Shown here: positions 34,630 to 45,136 of the stretch, in pieces
Numbering within the stretch: position 1 is the first letter of the stretch
How the letters are laid out: each line of letters begins with the position of its first letter
NCBI RefSeq assembly: GCF_019320115.1
Contig: NC_089587.1
Coordinates: forward strand, 106,379,158-106,443,157
Source: Miscanthus floridulus
Lineage: Eukaryota > Streptophyta > Magnoliopsida > Poales > Poaceae
Length of the DNA stretch: 64,000 nt
Direction of reading: 5' to 3'
Translations under genes and position numbers: made by a program
Notes under the pieces: generated by a model
Told to the model about the DNA's origin: nothing
The model's input: only the letters and a program-made list of their open reading frames with translations
Database searches by the model: none

Positions 34630-35596
34630 GTGCCGCCTCGGTTCGTCGACCCTCACGCCGTAGCGGTCGTCCCCGTTCTCGTCGCCGGCCCTCGGTCTTC
34701 GCATTCTCGCTGGCAAGGTATGCCCTAATGTTAGTATTAGTTAGTAAGTAGTAGTGTTAGTAGTAGTAGTTAATTAGTAGTGTTAGTATTAGTTAGTAAG
34801 TCGTAGTGACAGTAGTAGTTGTAGTTGTTGTTCATAGTTTTAGTGTTAGTAGTAGTTATTATTGTATGTATGTGGTTGATGGCCTTCGTGCCTATGTTTG
34901 GTATACATGTGGTTGTTGCCCTTCGTGCCAATGTTTTCTGCAGGTTTTGGGAACCTCTCCGTGCAGGGGAGGTGCTGCCGAAATTTTTAATTGAGTCTAA
35001 CCATTTGCCTTTTCTTTGCAGGACGAGGACCGTTGGGAGGCACTCGGCGACCCCGATCGTCTTCGTCGGCGTTGCGGTTCTGCCTACACCGCGTCGCCTC
35101 GCCACTGCAGCGACTCGCCACCGCCCCACTAGCCTGACCTCACCGACACCCTAGGTATAACCCATCTTCCATACTTGTATCTCGTGTAACCCCAGTTAGG
35201 CGTCTCCCGTCCGAAAGAGATACGGTCGTTGGTATGCAGATCTTTGCATACCAAATTCCATACCTGTTTCGGATTGTCCACGTTTTTTGGACAACCCACG
35301 GATGCGTAGATGGGTTGGTTTCCGTGGCCCGCTCCTGTCCAAGACAGAGTTTCGGCACCACCTCCTCATTGTTCTCCTGATACACAATCTCCCTGCCAGG
35401 ACGTGTATCGGGAGAACAGCGGGGAGGTGCTGCCGAAATTCTGTCTTGGATAGGAGCGGACCATGGAAGCCAACCTCATCTACGCATCCTCGGGTGGGAT
35501 TAGGACCTATCCTTCACCTATTAGATGTATAGTAGGAACGCCTTGTGGATTTACCTGCAGTTTTTATTACTCGTTTACATATGCATGTGCCAGAGG
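34630..35596 (+). other. Spliced leader of the CACTA2 transposase, with a hairpin
   Basis: A donor (GCAAG/GTATGCC) at 34717/34718 and acceptors at 34943 (TTTTCTGCAG) and near 35020 (CTTTGCAG) suggest one or more leader introns. TAGT-type microsatellite repeats lie at about 34730-34860. A long hairpin has arms 35295-35386 and 35402-35498 around a ~15-bp loop. A final acceptor just before 35594 puts the start codon in a new exon. No coding capacity is supported. Confidence 0.5.
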
Positions 35597-38500
35597 ATGG
35601 ATAACCGTGAGTGGATGTACACGGGCCACGCAAGTATGACCCCAGAATGGATGACCAAGACCAATGCTTTCCTGGAGCATGCATTTGGCGAGGCTGCTAA
35701 AGGGTCAGCCCGGATGCCGTGTCCGTGCAGCAGATGTGGCAACAAGAAAAGAAAAATTAAGAGGCTCGTGGGGGAAGATCTTATCAAGTATGGATTCACG
35801 GCAAACTATACCCGCTGGATCCACCATGGTGAAGCCAATCGTATTAGAGAGGAGGTGGTGAGACAGCGTCTCGAGGATTATGATGGAGATGGCGGGGTAG
35901 CAGACTGGATGGATGACATTCAGCAAGCACGGTTCAGTGAAGGATTGGAGGAGAAGCCAGAGGAAAGCGCAAAGGCGTTCTATGATATGCTGTCTTCAGC
36001 GCAGAAGCCCTTGCACGAAAAGACAACGGTATCGCAGCTGGATGCAATTGGACGCATCATGGGGTTGAAGTCGCAGTTTAGCATGAGTCGGGACAACTTC
36101 GATGGTATGTTGGCAGTTTTTGGATCCCTGCTTCCGGAGGATCACATCCTGTCGAAGAACTTGTACGAGTCACAGAAACTTCTTCGTGCACTTAAGATGC
36201 CGTATGAGCAGATCCATGCTTGTCCGAATGGATGCGTCCTTTTTAGGAAAGATCACGAGGGAGCAACGCACTGTCCAAAGTGCAAATCCTCTAGGTACCT
36301 AGAGGTCGACACTAGTGATGGCAAGAAGGAACAGCTGAGTATCCCTATGAAGGTCCTATGGTACCTTCCTTTCATACCGAGGATCCAACAGCTGTATATG
36401 ACAGAGGAGTCCGCGAAACAGATGACATGGCACAAAAATGGCAAAAGGTACAATCCGGACAAGATGGTACACCCATCGGATGGCGACGCTTGGACCCATT
36501 TCGATGGCATACATCGTGTTAAAGCTGAGGAGGCTCGCAATGTACGTGTAGCGTTGGCAACAGATGGGTTCAACCCGTATGGATTGTCCACGGCCCCATA
36601 CACTTGTTGGCCTGTGTTCGTGATACCCCTGAATCTCCCCCCCCCCCCCCCCCCCAGTGTCATCTTTCAACCCAAGAACGTATTTTTGTCGCTGATAATT
36701 CCTGGACATCTGGGGAACAATATGGGTGTGTTCATGGAGCCTGTGTTCGATGATTTGATCGATGCTTGGGAAAAGGGGGTACTGACATACGACCGAGCTA
36801 CAAAGAGAAACTTCACAATGCATGTGTGGTACCACTACTCCCTGCATGACTTCCTGGCGTATGGCCTATTCTGCGGGTGGTGTGTTCACGGGAAGTTCCC
36901 ATGCCCAATATGCAAGGCAGGTGTGAGGTTCACTTGGCTGAAGAGTGGTGGCAAGTTTTCTTCGTTCGACCAACATCGTCAGTTCCTCCCCCTTGACCAT
37001 CCATTCAGACGAGACATCAAGAACTTCACAAAAGGTGTTGAATTCACCGATCCTGCACCTCAGATGATGACTGCTGCCGAGATCCGTGCTGAGATAGAGG
37101 CTCTCAAAGTTGATAAAGAGAAAGGTCGTTTTGATGGATATGGTCAGTACCACATGTGGACTCATAAATCGGGCTTGACTAGGCTTCCCTATTTCAACGA
37201 TCTTCTTCTTCCACACAACATTGATTTAATGCACACAGAGAAGAATATCGCCGAGGCGCTTTGGGGAACACTCATGGACACAGAAAAGTCAAAGGACAAT
37301 GTTAAGGCAAGAGTGGACCTGGCAGCACTGTGCGATAGACCAAAGCAAGTGATGAAGACTCCCGCGCCTGGCAAGAAATGGAAGACTTCGGTCGATTTCG
37401 TTTTGAAGAAGGACCAAAGGAGGGAAGTATGTCAGTGGGTTCAGTCGTTAATGTTCCCTGATGGGTATGCGGCGAATCTGAGGAGGGGAGTGAACGTGTC
37501 CACTTGCCGAGTGTTAGGGATGAAGAGTCATGACTTCCACATATGGATTGAGCGGCTCCTTCTAGCGATGACCAGAGGTTTCGTCCCCGAGCATGTGTGG
37601 CGCGTCCTGGCAGAGTTGAGCTATTTCTTCCGCCAGCTTTGTGCCAAGGAGCTATCTCGGGCCGTGATTGATGACTTAGAGAAAGTGGCACCTGTGTTGC
37701 TCTGTAAGATGGAGAAGATCTTCCCACCCGGCTTCTTCCTCTCAATGAAGCATCTGATTTTGCACCTGCCTCACGAGGCACGAATGGGGGGGGGCCGTGC
37801 AAGCCCGTTGGTGCTATCCAATCGAGAGATGTCTAAAGGTTCTTTCGAAAAAGTGTAGAAATAAAGCCAGAATTGAGGCATCCATGGTAGAGGCATTCAT
37901 TCTTGAGGAGGTGTCAAACTTCACAACATCATACTATAAGGATAGCCTTCCCAGCGTGCACAATCCAATCCCTCGTTACAACACCGACGAGAGGTCATCA
38001 AATCTCAGCCTTTTCAAAGGTCAACTTGGTAGGGCAAGCGCTTCGAGCACCAAGACCTTGCGGAATGATGAGTGGCGCACTATCATGTTGTATGTGTTGT
38101 TGAACCTTGACGAAGTGAACCCTTATGTGCAGTAAGTTCTCAATGAGCTTGTTACATACGCCGTCACTATCGTCTATCTATCCAACCCCCTTGTCTCTTG
38201 CTTTTTCAGGGAATTTCTGAATACATACTGGACAGGAAATAGGGATCCTTCCCCTCAAGAACAAGATAGTCTTCTCAAAGATGGTGTGCCCGATTTCATT
38301 TCATGGTTCGAAAAGAAGGTACCATCCAATTTACATCGTTCCATCTGTGACATCCAACTTTGCTCCTACGAGCGAGTAATGATCTATCCGCCCTCACCTT
38401 ACAGGCACGCACGGATGCGGAAATGGATGAAGAGTTGAAACAGGTTGTCAAAGGCTTCCCCTATAGGGTCAAGTCATTCACCGTATATGATGTGAATGGC

Positions 38501-39202
38501 TATCGCTTCCACACAAGAAGCCACGAGCTCAGTCGGCCCAATCGAAAAACCACGAATACTGTAGTTCGTACGCCCGGCACCGATGACCGCGACTACTACG
38601 GCATAGTCGAAGAAATATATGAGCTCAACTTTGAGCTTCGCGGAGGTCATAAGCCAGTCGTATTCAAATGCCATTGGTTCGATCCCAATGTCACGAGAAG
38701 AGCCCCTGAGATTGGACAAGTTGAAATTCAACAAGATTCCCTCTATCAAGGAGACGATGTCTATATTGTGGCTCAACAGGCCACGCAAGTTTATTATCTT
38801 CCATGGGCGTGCCAAAAAGATCCCACTCTTGAGGGTTGGTACCTTGCGCAGTTGGTATCACCGCATGGAAAAGTGCTTGTCCCAAACGATGAGGATTACA
38901 ACTTTGACCCAAACACATATACAGGGGAGTTCTATCAACCCGAGGGGCTAGATGGCACGTTTGACATAGACATGTTTTCGCTGATGGGCATGGAAGTAGA
39001 CAATGACATTGATGAGGACGATGGAGATGAGGACGATGGAGAAGAGGTGCAAAATGCCAAAGACTTAGCACTGCTTGAGCGATTACGGTTTGGCGTTGCC
39101 ATTGATGACAACGATGGAGATGAGGCGGAAATGTTAGACAATATTGATAGTGATGACGACACTTATGATCCGGCCGCTGCCGATCCTGAAGATTATTTCT
39201 AA
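35597..39202 (+). pseudogene. CACTA2 TNP2-type transposase, copy 1, one frameshift
   Basis: I start at ATG 35597 (MDNREWMYTGHASMTPEWMT), right after a splice acceptor; an upstream ATG at 35525 lies in the presumed intron. Exons are 35597-38131, 38210-38318 and 38405-39202, about 1,147 codons, all with GT-AG borders and matching phases. Domains: transposase-associated zinc region (PCPCSRCGN), TNP2 (36560-37170, with YSLHDFLAYGLFCGWCVHG and LPHNIDLMHTEKNIAEALWG), DUF4218 (from about 37560) and DUF4216 (about 38560-38810, YYGIVEEIYELNF), then an Asp/Glu-rich acidic tail. The only visible lesion is a nine-G run at 37786-37794; family continuity to ARWCYPIERCLKVL needs eight. A C19 run (36637-36655) stays in frame and adds Pro residues. 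A sequencing error in the G run is possible. Confidence 0.85.
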
Positions 39203-39319
39203 TTCATGTATTACTATATTATTATTATTTTCTAGTTATGTTTCATTCATTTTGCGTCTCTATATTTGTCTATATTGTGCTAACTAGTTTACTCTTTGTA
39301 TTTGCAGGCACTCGACAAA

Positions 39320-41545
39320 ATGCCGGGCGAAAGGCGGACCCGGACCTGCAACTCGCTCTACGCGAGGACGACTCAGGAGGCGGAGGCGGAGGCGGAGGCG
39401 GAGGCGGAGGCGAGGAGCCGTCCGGCCCACCGCCCCCGCGGCCGTCCGAGGAGGGCGGTGCAGTCGTCTGCCGTCCCCCCGCCCGAGGAGGACCGGACGA
39501 CGACCACTGACGACAAGGACCAGCAGCTGGCCCCCCAGACAGGACGGGGTGACACTTCCTCTAGGGGGTGGCGGGGGGTGACACTTCCTCTAGGGGGGTG
39601 GCGGGGGGTTCCACTTCGAGCACCTCATCGGTACCGTACTTGCGCGGGTCCTCGCAGCTCCCGGCGCGGCCGATCCCATTTTAGAGGAGGCCGGTGATTC
39701 GTCCCAAGGGCGACAAGTAAGTATCCGTTCATTTTGCATCTCTTCTTGTTCATATGCTGAAAACCGAACTGCGGACTAACAATTCTTCTTACTGACTCCT
39801 GTAGGAACTGGGAACTTGTGTCCGGGGGCGATCATCGGCGGTGCAATGGGATCCTCGGTGGCCTGATCCGCCTGCACTACCCTGGTTTGGTCACCCACGC
39901 CCAGGTTGAGTCGCCTCCCTAGACGTGGGACCACTTCAACTCCGCCGTGGACGCCGTGTACGGCACCGTACAGGAGCGGATCAGGCGTGAGTTCTGGGTG
40001 AGTCTACATCACACTACATTGCTCAATACTATGAATTCATTAGACGTTCTTGAAATAATGAAAGGACACATGATGTCTGTATGCAGGACTTCTTCACGTT
40101 GGAGGAGGGGCATGACCCCGCCTGGGTGACGAAGGTGCAGGACAGGGCATGCAGGGGCCGAGTCACGGACCTGTACTACGAGGCGAGGCTGCAGTGCCAC
40201 ATCAACCACTCGTGCAACGTCCTTGGTTGGTACCCGGGGAAGAGCGAGGCCAGGACCATGACACTCACCAGGGAGCAGTACCTCGCAGTAAGTTATAAAA
40301 CATTGTTACTGACTCATTCCATGAAGAATAGGTAGCCTTCATTTTATATTCTAACATTTCTAATACTTGATGGCATGCAGATGTGTCCTTCTTGGTGCGC
40401 CACCCACAGAGACTGTTGGGCGGCCATCGTGGACAAGTGGGTCTCCGATGAGTGGAGGGAGAGGCACGCCCTCCGTCGGGAGTGCCGCCTGCAGATGGGT
40501 GGGCTGGCGCACCACCAAGGCAACCAGCCCCTCAGTTCGTACGCCCAGGCCTGGGTACACGCTACGCACTTATTTATTTATTTGTTCTCACGCTCAATTC
40601 TCATTACTTCTAATCGTCTTTGTGTTTTCCTCGCAGTCCCAGTCGCATGATCGCTAGGAATACAACGAGTTCATGGCGTATGCCATGGCACACAAGGGCA
40701 AGGCGACAGCCCCGGACACCGTCTACAACCCGGAGGACGGGCCCAAGGCGTACAGCAACACGAGCGTCCACAACAAGCTCACCGACTATGCCTCGGCGGC
40801 CCGCGAGCGGCATGGGGAGGACTTCGACCCCGCCACCCAGCCCCTTGATACCGACCTCGTGATGAGGCTCGGAGGAGGGAAGCAGCATGGCCGGTACTGG
40901 ATGGCCTCCAACATGGTCGACTCGACCTCTGTGCCCAACCTCGCCCAGATCCGAGCACAGAGCACGAGCTCCTCCGTCCCCATTTGACCTCGGTAGGCGA
41001 GCACACTGCAGCAGATGGCGGCACTCCAGGTTAGTTCTATTTCATTCGCCGTTCATTACTTTTACACATGTACCTTGCATTTGCATTGTTTAAACGTTGG
41101 TGATTGAATATTGCAGGCCACTGTGGAGAGGATGGAGGCCGAGAGGGTCGAGAGGGAGAGGGAGAGGGCCCAGAGGGAGGCCGAGAGGGCCGAGTGGGAG
41201 GTCCTGAGGGCCCAGAGGGCGGCTGAGGCGCAGAGGATGCAGGACATGTTCTCATTCATGTCGAGCCTCGGCACCACTCTCCCAGTTGTGGTGGTGCCCC
41301 AGTCGCTGCTTGCTCCAGTTGTGCCTCCTACTCCTCTAGCTCTAGGCACTCCGGTGAGTATATATATATGGTTGATCAAGTCCTTTAGCTTGTGTAGATA
41401 CTAATGAATTCAATTCTCCTTTGTGCAGCAACAGTCGTCGGGTTCGAACCCGACTCCTTCGCCTCAGCACACACACCCCGGCTGGACAGGTCCACCACCG
41501 CACGGAGGTGCCCCTTCAGGCTCCCATTGGGATCAGTGGCAGTAG
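39320..41545 (+). pseudogene. CACTA2 Transposase_24-type gene, copy 1, four stops
   Basis: Seven exons with GT-AG borders: 39320-39716, 39805-39997, 40087-40287, 40381-40554, 40637-41029, 41117-41353, 41429-41545. Exons 3-5 carry the Ptta/En/Spm 'Transposase_24' region (PF03004): DFFTLEEGHDPAWVTKVQDR, WCATHRDCWAAIVDKWVSDE, YNPEDGPKAYSNTSVHNKLT. Exon 6 is a charged coiled coil rich in ERE/RAE repeats; exon 7 is Pro/Gly/Ser-rich and ends HWDQWQ. Exon 1 holds a (GGCGGA)n repeat and G runs that put its ATG frame out of step with exon 2. Stops lie at 39920-39922, 40655-40657, 40985-40987 and 40994-40996. The product would correspond to the second, DNA-binding En/Spm protein; that role is inferred from the family and the position after the transposase. 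Confidence 0.8.
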
Positions 41546-41842
41546 GTGGTGCCCCTTCGTGTTTCATTGACTTTTCTGGATCTAGGACTTGTGTTGGATG
41601 AAGACTTCTTAGATGTTGTCATGGATTTGCACATTTGATGTGCGTGTGATGGATTATGCAGGAGGATGTGCTTGTGATGGATGTTGGATGTGCTTGTGAT
41701 GTATTATGGATGTATGTGATGGATTATGTATGCGTTTTGTGTGATGCTAAATGACTGTGTGCTGTCTCATGTATTATATATGAGTTTTGCGTGTTTGCTT
41801 TCGAAGGAAAGCAACAAACAAAAAAAATAGCAAATTTCCCAG

Positions 41843-42365
41843 CTTTGCCAAGTGCCAACACTGGGCAAAGAAGTCTTTGCCGAGTGTCAAGGGTGTGGCA
41901 CTCGGCAAAGCTGGAAAAAAATGCTGCAAAAACAGCCACTTCCCCAGTTTTGCCGAGTGCCATAGCCTGGCACTCGGCAAAGAGGTCAATTTTGCCGAGT
42001 GCCAGGTGGTACCACTCGGCAAAGACTATTTTTAAAAAGATTTTTTTTTTAAAAAATGGCTTCTTTGCCGAGTGCTGAGCCCTGGCTCTCGGCAAAAATT
42101 CAAATTTTGCCGAGTGCCAGTCCCTAGGCACTCGGCAAAGCCGGCGTCAAATATTGACGGCAGTTATTTTTTGCCGAGTGCGGGCTTGGCACTCGGCAAA
42201 GACTTTGCCGAGTGTCGATTTTTGGCACTCGGCAAAGAAATTTTTGCCGATAAAATCTTTGCCGAGAGACCTTTGCCGAGTGCGGCACTCGGCAAAGCCT
42301 TTGCCTAGTGCTTGGCTGGCTTTGCCGAGTGCCCCCAGCACTCGGCAAAGAGGGCGTCTGCAGTG
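41843..42365. repeat. CACTA2 right subterminal repeats and terminus, copy 1
   Basis: More than ten TTTGCCGAGTGYC and GGCACTCGGCAAA units alternate in both orientations as short hairpins, ending AAAGAGGGCGTCTGCAGTG at 42365. The last 13 bp on the minus strand, CACTGCAGACGCC, form the probable terminal sequence. Confidence 0.85.
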
Positions 42366-42370
42366 GTGTA

Positions 42371-43445
42371 TCTTACAATAGTAAAGCCAGAGTACTTTTG
42401 GAAAACAAAACCAAAATGCATTTATCAAGAATGCATGCACGCACACGTATGCTATTGTAACTGATCTTGTTATCTATCTCTTTGCGTGGCCTCGAGTCAT
42501 GCATGCATGATGAACTCAGGTTTGCATGGCTTGTTGACGTGGCCAGGAAAGCAGTACGTGCACGGGCAGTTTACTTGTGGGCATGCAAGGCGCAGAACTT
42601 ACGTGCAAGATAAATGGCATGCACCATGCAAAGGATGACAGACGGCCGGGCAGTTTAATTACTTGTGTGGCCATGAAAGGGTGCAGCTTACGTGCAAGGT
42701 AAATGGCAAACTGAAAGCATACTAACAGGCACAGGTATTAGGCGACCGTTCTCTGCCCCACCATACTAAAGGTGGCAGGCAAAAGGTTGCCACGAGCCCA
42801 CAAACATGCGTGAAGCCAACCCGGCCTTATGGATGGTTAATTTCACGATACTACAAACAAAAGAACAATGCGTGTGACTCCATGGAATATATCCGGCTTA
42901 AAAAAGTGTGGTATACACTCTTTCTTTTACATATGGACAAAATGTGGATAAATTTCAAGACGTGTAAAGAACACTTGTCACAAATCTTTTGCACCTATTA
43001 CACCTAGGCCCCTAAGTTCAAGAGAAATACACTTTTAAGCCACTAAATTTTGTTAAGTAATTCAAGAGAAGTCATATCGTTATCTCCTCGTCTACGTGGC
43101 ATGCAAACTATATATGTGCTAGCATAATCACCTAGACATTCTTGGGAGACCTCACAAGAAATGAGGAGGCAACTCACCGCACAATCAGCATGCAACATAA
43201 GCGAGGAGATAATAACATGGGAGACCTCTCATCAACCACTTGAAAATTTTAGTGGGTTAAAATTGTATTTTCATAAATTTAGAGGCCTACATGTAACAAC
43301 AAAAAGGATTAGGAACTATATTTTATCTTTACTCTCTTCAAAGAAACTAACTCTAAGAATTAGTTCGTGGTCGTGATGTGTTCCAAATTATAAGTCATTT
43401 TGGCTTTTCTAGGTACATAGCTTTTGCTATGCATCTAGATAGAGC
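42371..43445 (-). repeat. Arm B of the inverted duplication
   Basis: This is the reverse-complement partner of 30904-32096. It directly abuts the CACTA2 right end: TTACAATAGTAAAGCCAGAG at 42373 pairs with the end of arm A. It lacks the 140-bp MITE of arm A, leaving one TTA. It has its own internal reduplication near 42600-42700 (ACGTGCAAGATAAATGGCA and ACGTGCAAGGTAAATGGCA). No supportable gene. Confidence 0.75.
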
Positions 43446-43513
43446 GTATACCTAGGTGCATAGCAAAATCTATGTAGACAAAATAAACGGCTTATAATTT
43501 AGAATAGAGGGAG
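43377..43513 (+). mobile_element. Stowaway-like MITE, copy 1
   Basis: TTCCAAATTATAAGTCATTT at the left and AACGGCTTATAATTTAGAA at the right are inverted; the right end continues TAGAGGGAG followed by TA, the classic Stowaway end (CTCCCTC...) with TA target. The outermost bases of the left end are degraded. The middle has TAGGTACATAGCTTTTGCTA and an inverted partner. Confidence 0.65.
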
Positions 43514-45136
43514 TAGTACTAAGGGTGGAACTTCCTTAGAACCAACTTGGGCCATACAACCCCCCCCCCCCCCCCCCCCTCATCCTTGTCATTTGATATG
43601 ACCATTATCGGTGTTTGGTTAGGTTTAAAATAGCCAGGTAAATCTAACAAAATCGACCGATTATTGGTGTTTGGCACCACTGAATAAAATCCCAAGTTCC
43701 ACCACTATGTAGTACTATGCCTAGAAACACCGTTGAAAAAAAAATGTATGAATCAAGTTCATGTTTCTGCCTAGAATCAATAATTCACATATCTGAAATG
43801 CATGAATCAAGCTCCCACTTTGTCCTAAAACCAATGATTCACATATCTCTATATGCATGGTCTGATGATAATCCGGGGGAGAAAAGGACCGACTCACAAT
43901 TAAACCACCTAGGAGTCCTATCACACGCTAAGGGAGCAGCGACAAACACGCCAAAGAAAAGGTGAGGAGAATGGGGGGAAAGAGAGGCAAATAAGAAGGT
44001 GGAGCACATCCTTGAACACCAAGATGGTACAAGAAAGGCGAGATTTATAGTGCATGCAAGATTTGGAAACTACTTACCTTGATCTCACACAAGTAGGCAC
44101 CTTAGTGTCTGGCCGCCCAATCTCACCGGCATAGGCCTAATCACGGCAATCAAACACTGCACAACATAGGCATACCATAAAATCATTTTTAATTAAGACA
44201 ATACACAAACAAGTAGTATATAAGACTAAAACCTGGTAGATTGTCCAGTGACCACCTCCGTTGCAATCAATATCATCTTTGATATGTGACCTCCAATGTT
44301 CCAATGCAAATCACTGTTGGTAACCTCACATCTTACATTGTGATTGCTCAAGAAACTAATCTACACTCCACAACCTTTCTCTACATTACCCTTTTCATGA
44401 AGCCTCCACCGCTTCTTGCTTTTTCTCCAGATCTAAGTTGGTAGATTGGTGGTGGTGGCGATGAGGGCTGGTGGATGATGGGGAGAGGGTAGGGTGTGGG
44501 GATAAGGGAAGGAAGGAGGGAAGGTTCTTTAGAGTAACGGAAAATTGTGATAGAGCATAGACAATGTGAAGGCATCGAGTAGGAGCAGATATTTGTAGAG
44601 GTTACTAGGTGGAGAGAGAAACCGACAAAATATGCATGGGTGGCAGATGTTATAAAGTGGTGTGAGGTGTGAGAGAGTGCGACAAAGTGAGGGAGGGTCT
44701 TCCAAAAATTGTGATAGTGTATGGACATATGAAGGCATTGGTGAGGCGTTTGGTTGAGGGAAATGTAACATGATCTGATTATTGGGGGAATCGGGTCATG
44801 ATACAGGTGCTTGGTTCGGCCCAGCCCATTATGAGCTATCGTGGAATCAGATAACACTCCATTCACCGCTGTTACCACCCCTTTGTGAGCCTTATCCCGT
44901 TATGCTACCGCCATATCCCCGCTTGAATGCTTTGAGCGCCTCCAATCTCGCAACCAAACAAATCAAGGAATCAGAGATCCTCCCGCTAGTCCCCCCATCA
45001 TCTATTTCCATTACTATTTACATTACTGGCCAGGACACCAAAAATCATCTGGGTGGAAGCAGCTACTTATAGAAGTTATTGGACGAAGAGAGAAATCAAT
45101 AAAAATATGTGTGAAAATTTTATCAAGTAGTGCAAG
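43514..45136. other. Region without supportable gene, with C20 run and minor repeats
   Basis: 43560-43579 is a run of 20 C. 43746-43855 is a ~55-bp direct duplication (ATGAATCAAG...TTCACATATCT). 44530-45125 contains loosely repeated units (AAAATTGTGATAG, GAGAGAAA...AAAATATG). 44754-44962 may be a MITE with GCGTTTGGTTG and CAACCAAACA ends, but no target duplication could be confirmed. ORFs at 44381-44878 on the minus strand are His/Pro/Ser-rich and unsupported. Confidence 0.45.

Larger units (their letters stand above)
34101..42365 (+). mobile_element. CACTA2, copy 1: En/Spm element with TTTGCCGAGTGCC repeats
   Basis: Left subterminal repeats (34101-34281), low-complexity tracts, spliced leader, TNP2-type transposase (35597-39202), Transposase_24-type gene (39320-41545), right subterminal repeats (41843-42352). 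The right end reads CACTGCAGACGCCCTC inward on the minus strand, placing the terminus at 42365 (or 42368). The matching left terminus was not found, so the left limit is approximate. Both genes read rightward, as usual for En/Spm. Confidence 0.8.

Noticed and set aside
34201..34716. 171-residue Ser/Pro/Leu-rich ORF on the minus strand and its 125-residue Arg/Lys/Glu-rich partner on the plus strand
   Set aside because: Both are translations of a simple purine/pyrimidine tract and show no domain; low-complexity artefacts.
39238..39510. Gly-rich ORF (90 residues) overlapping exon 1 of the Transposase_24 gene
   Set aside because: It is the same (GGCGGA)n repeat in another frame; its frame does match exon 2, so it may be part of the true exon-1 frame after indels, but it is not a separate gene.
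44381..44878. 165-residue minus-strand ORF
   Set aside because: His/Ser/Pro-rich, overlaps repeats, has no domain, and recurs only because of the 18.5-kb duplication.
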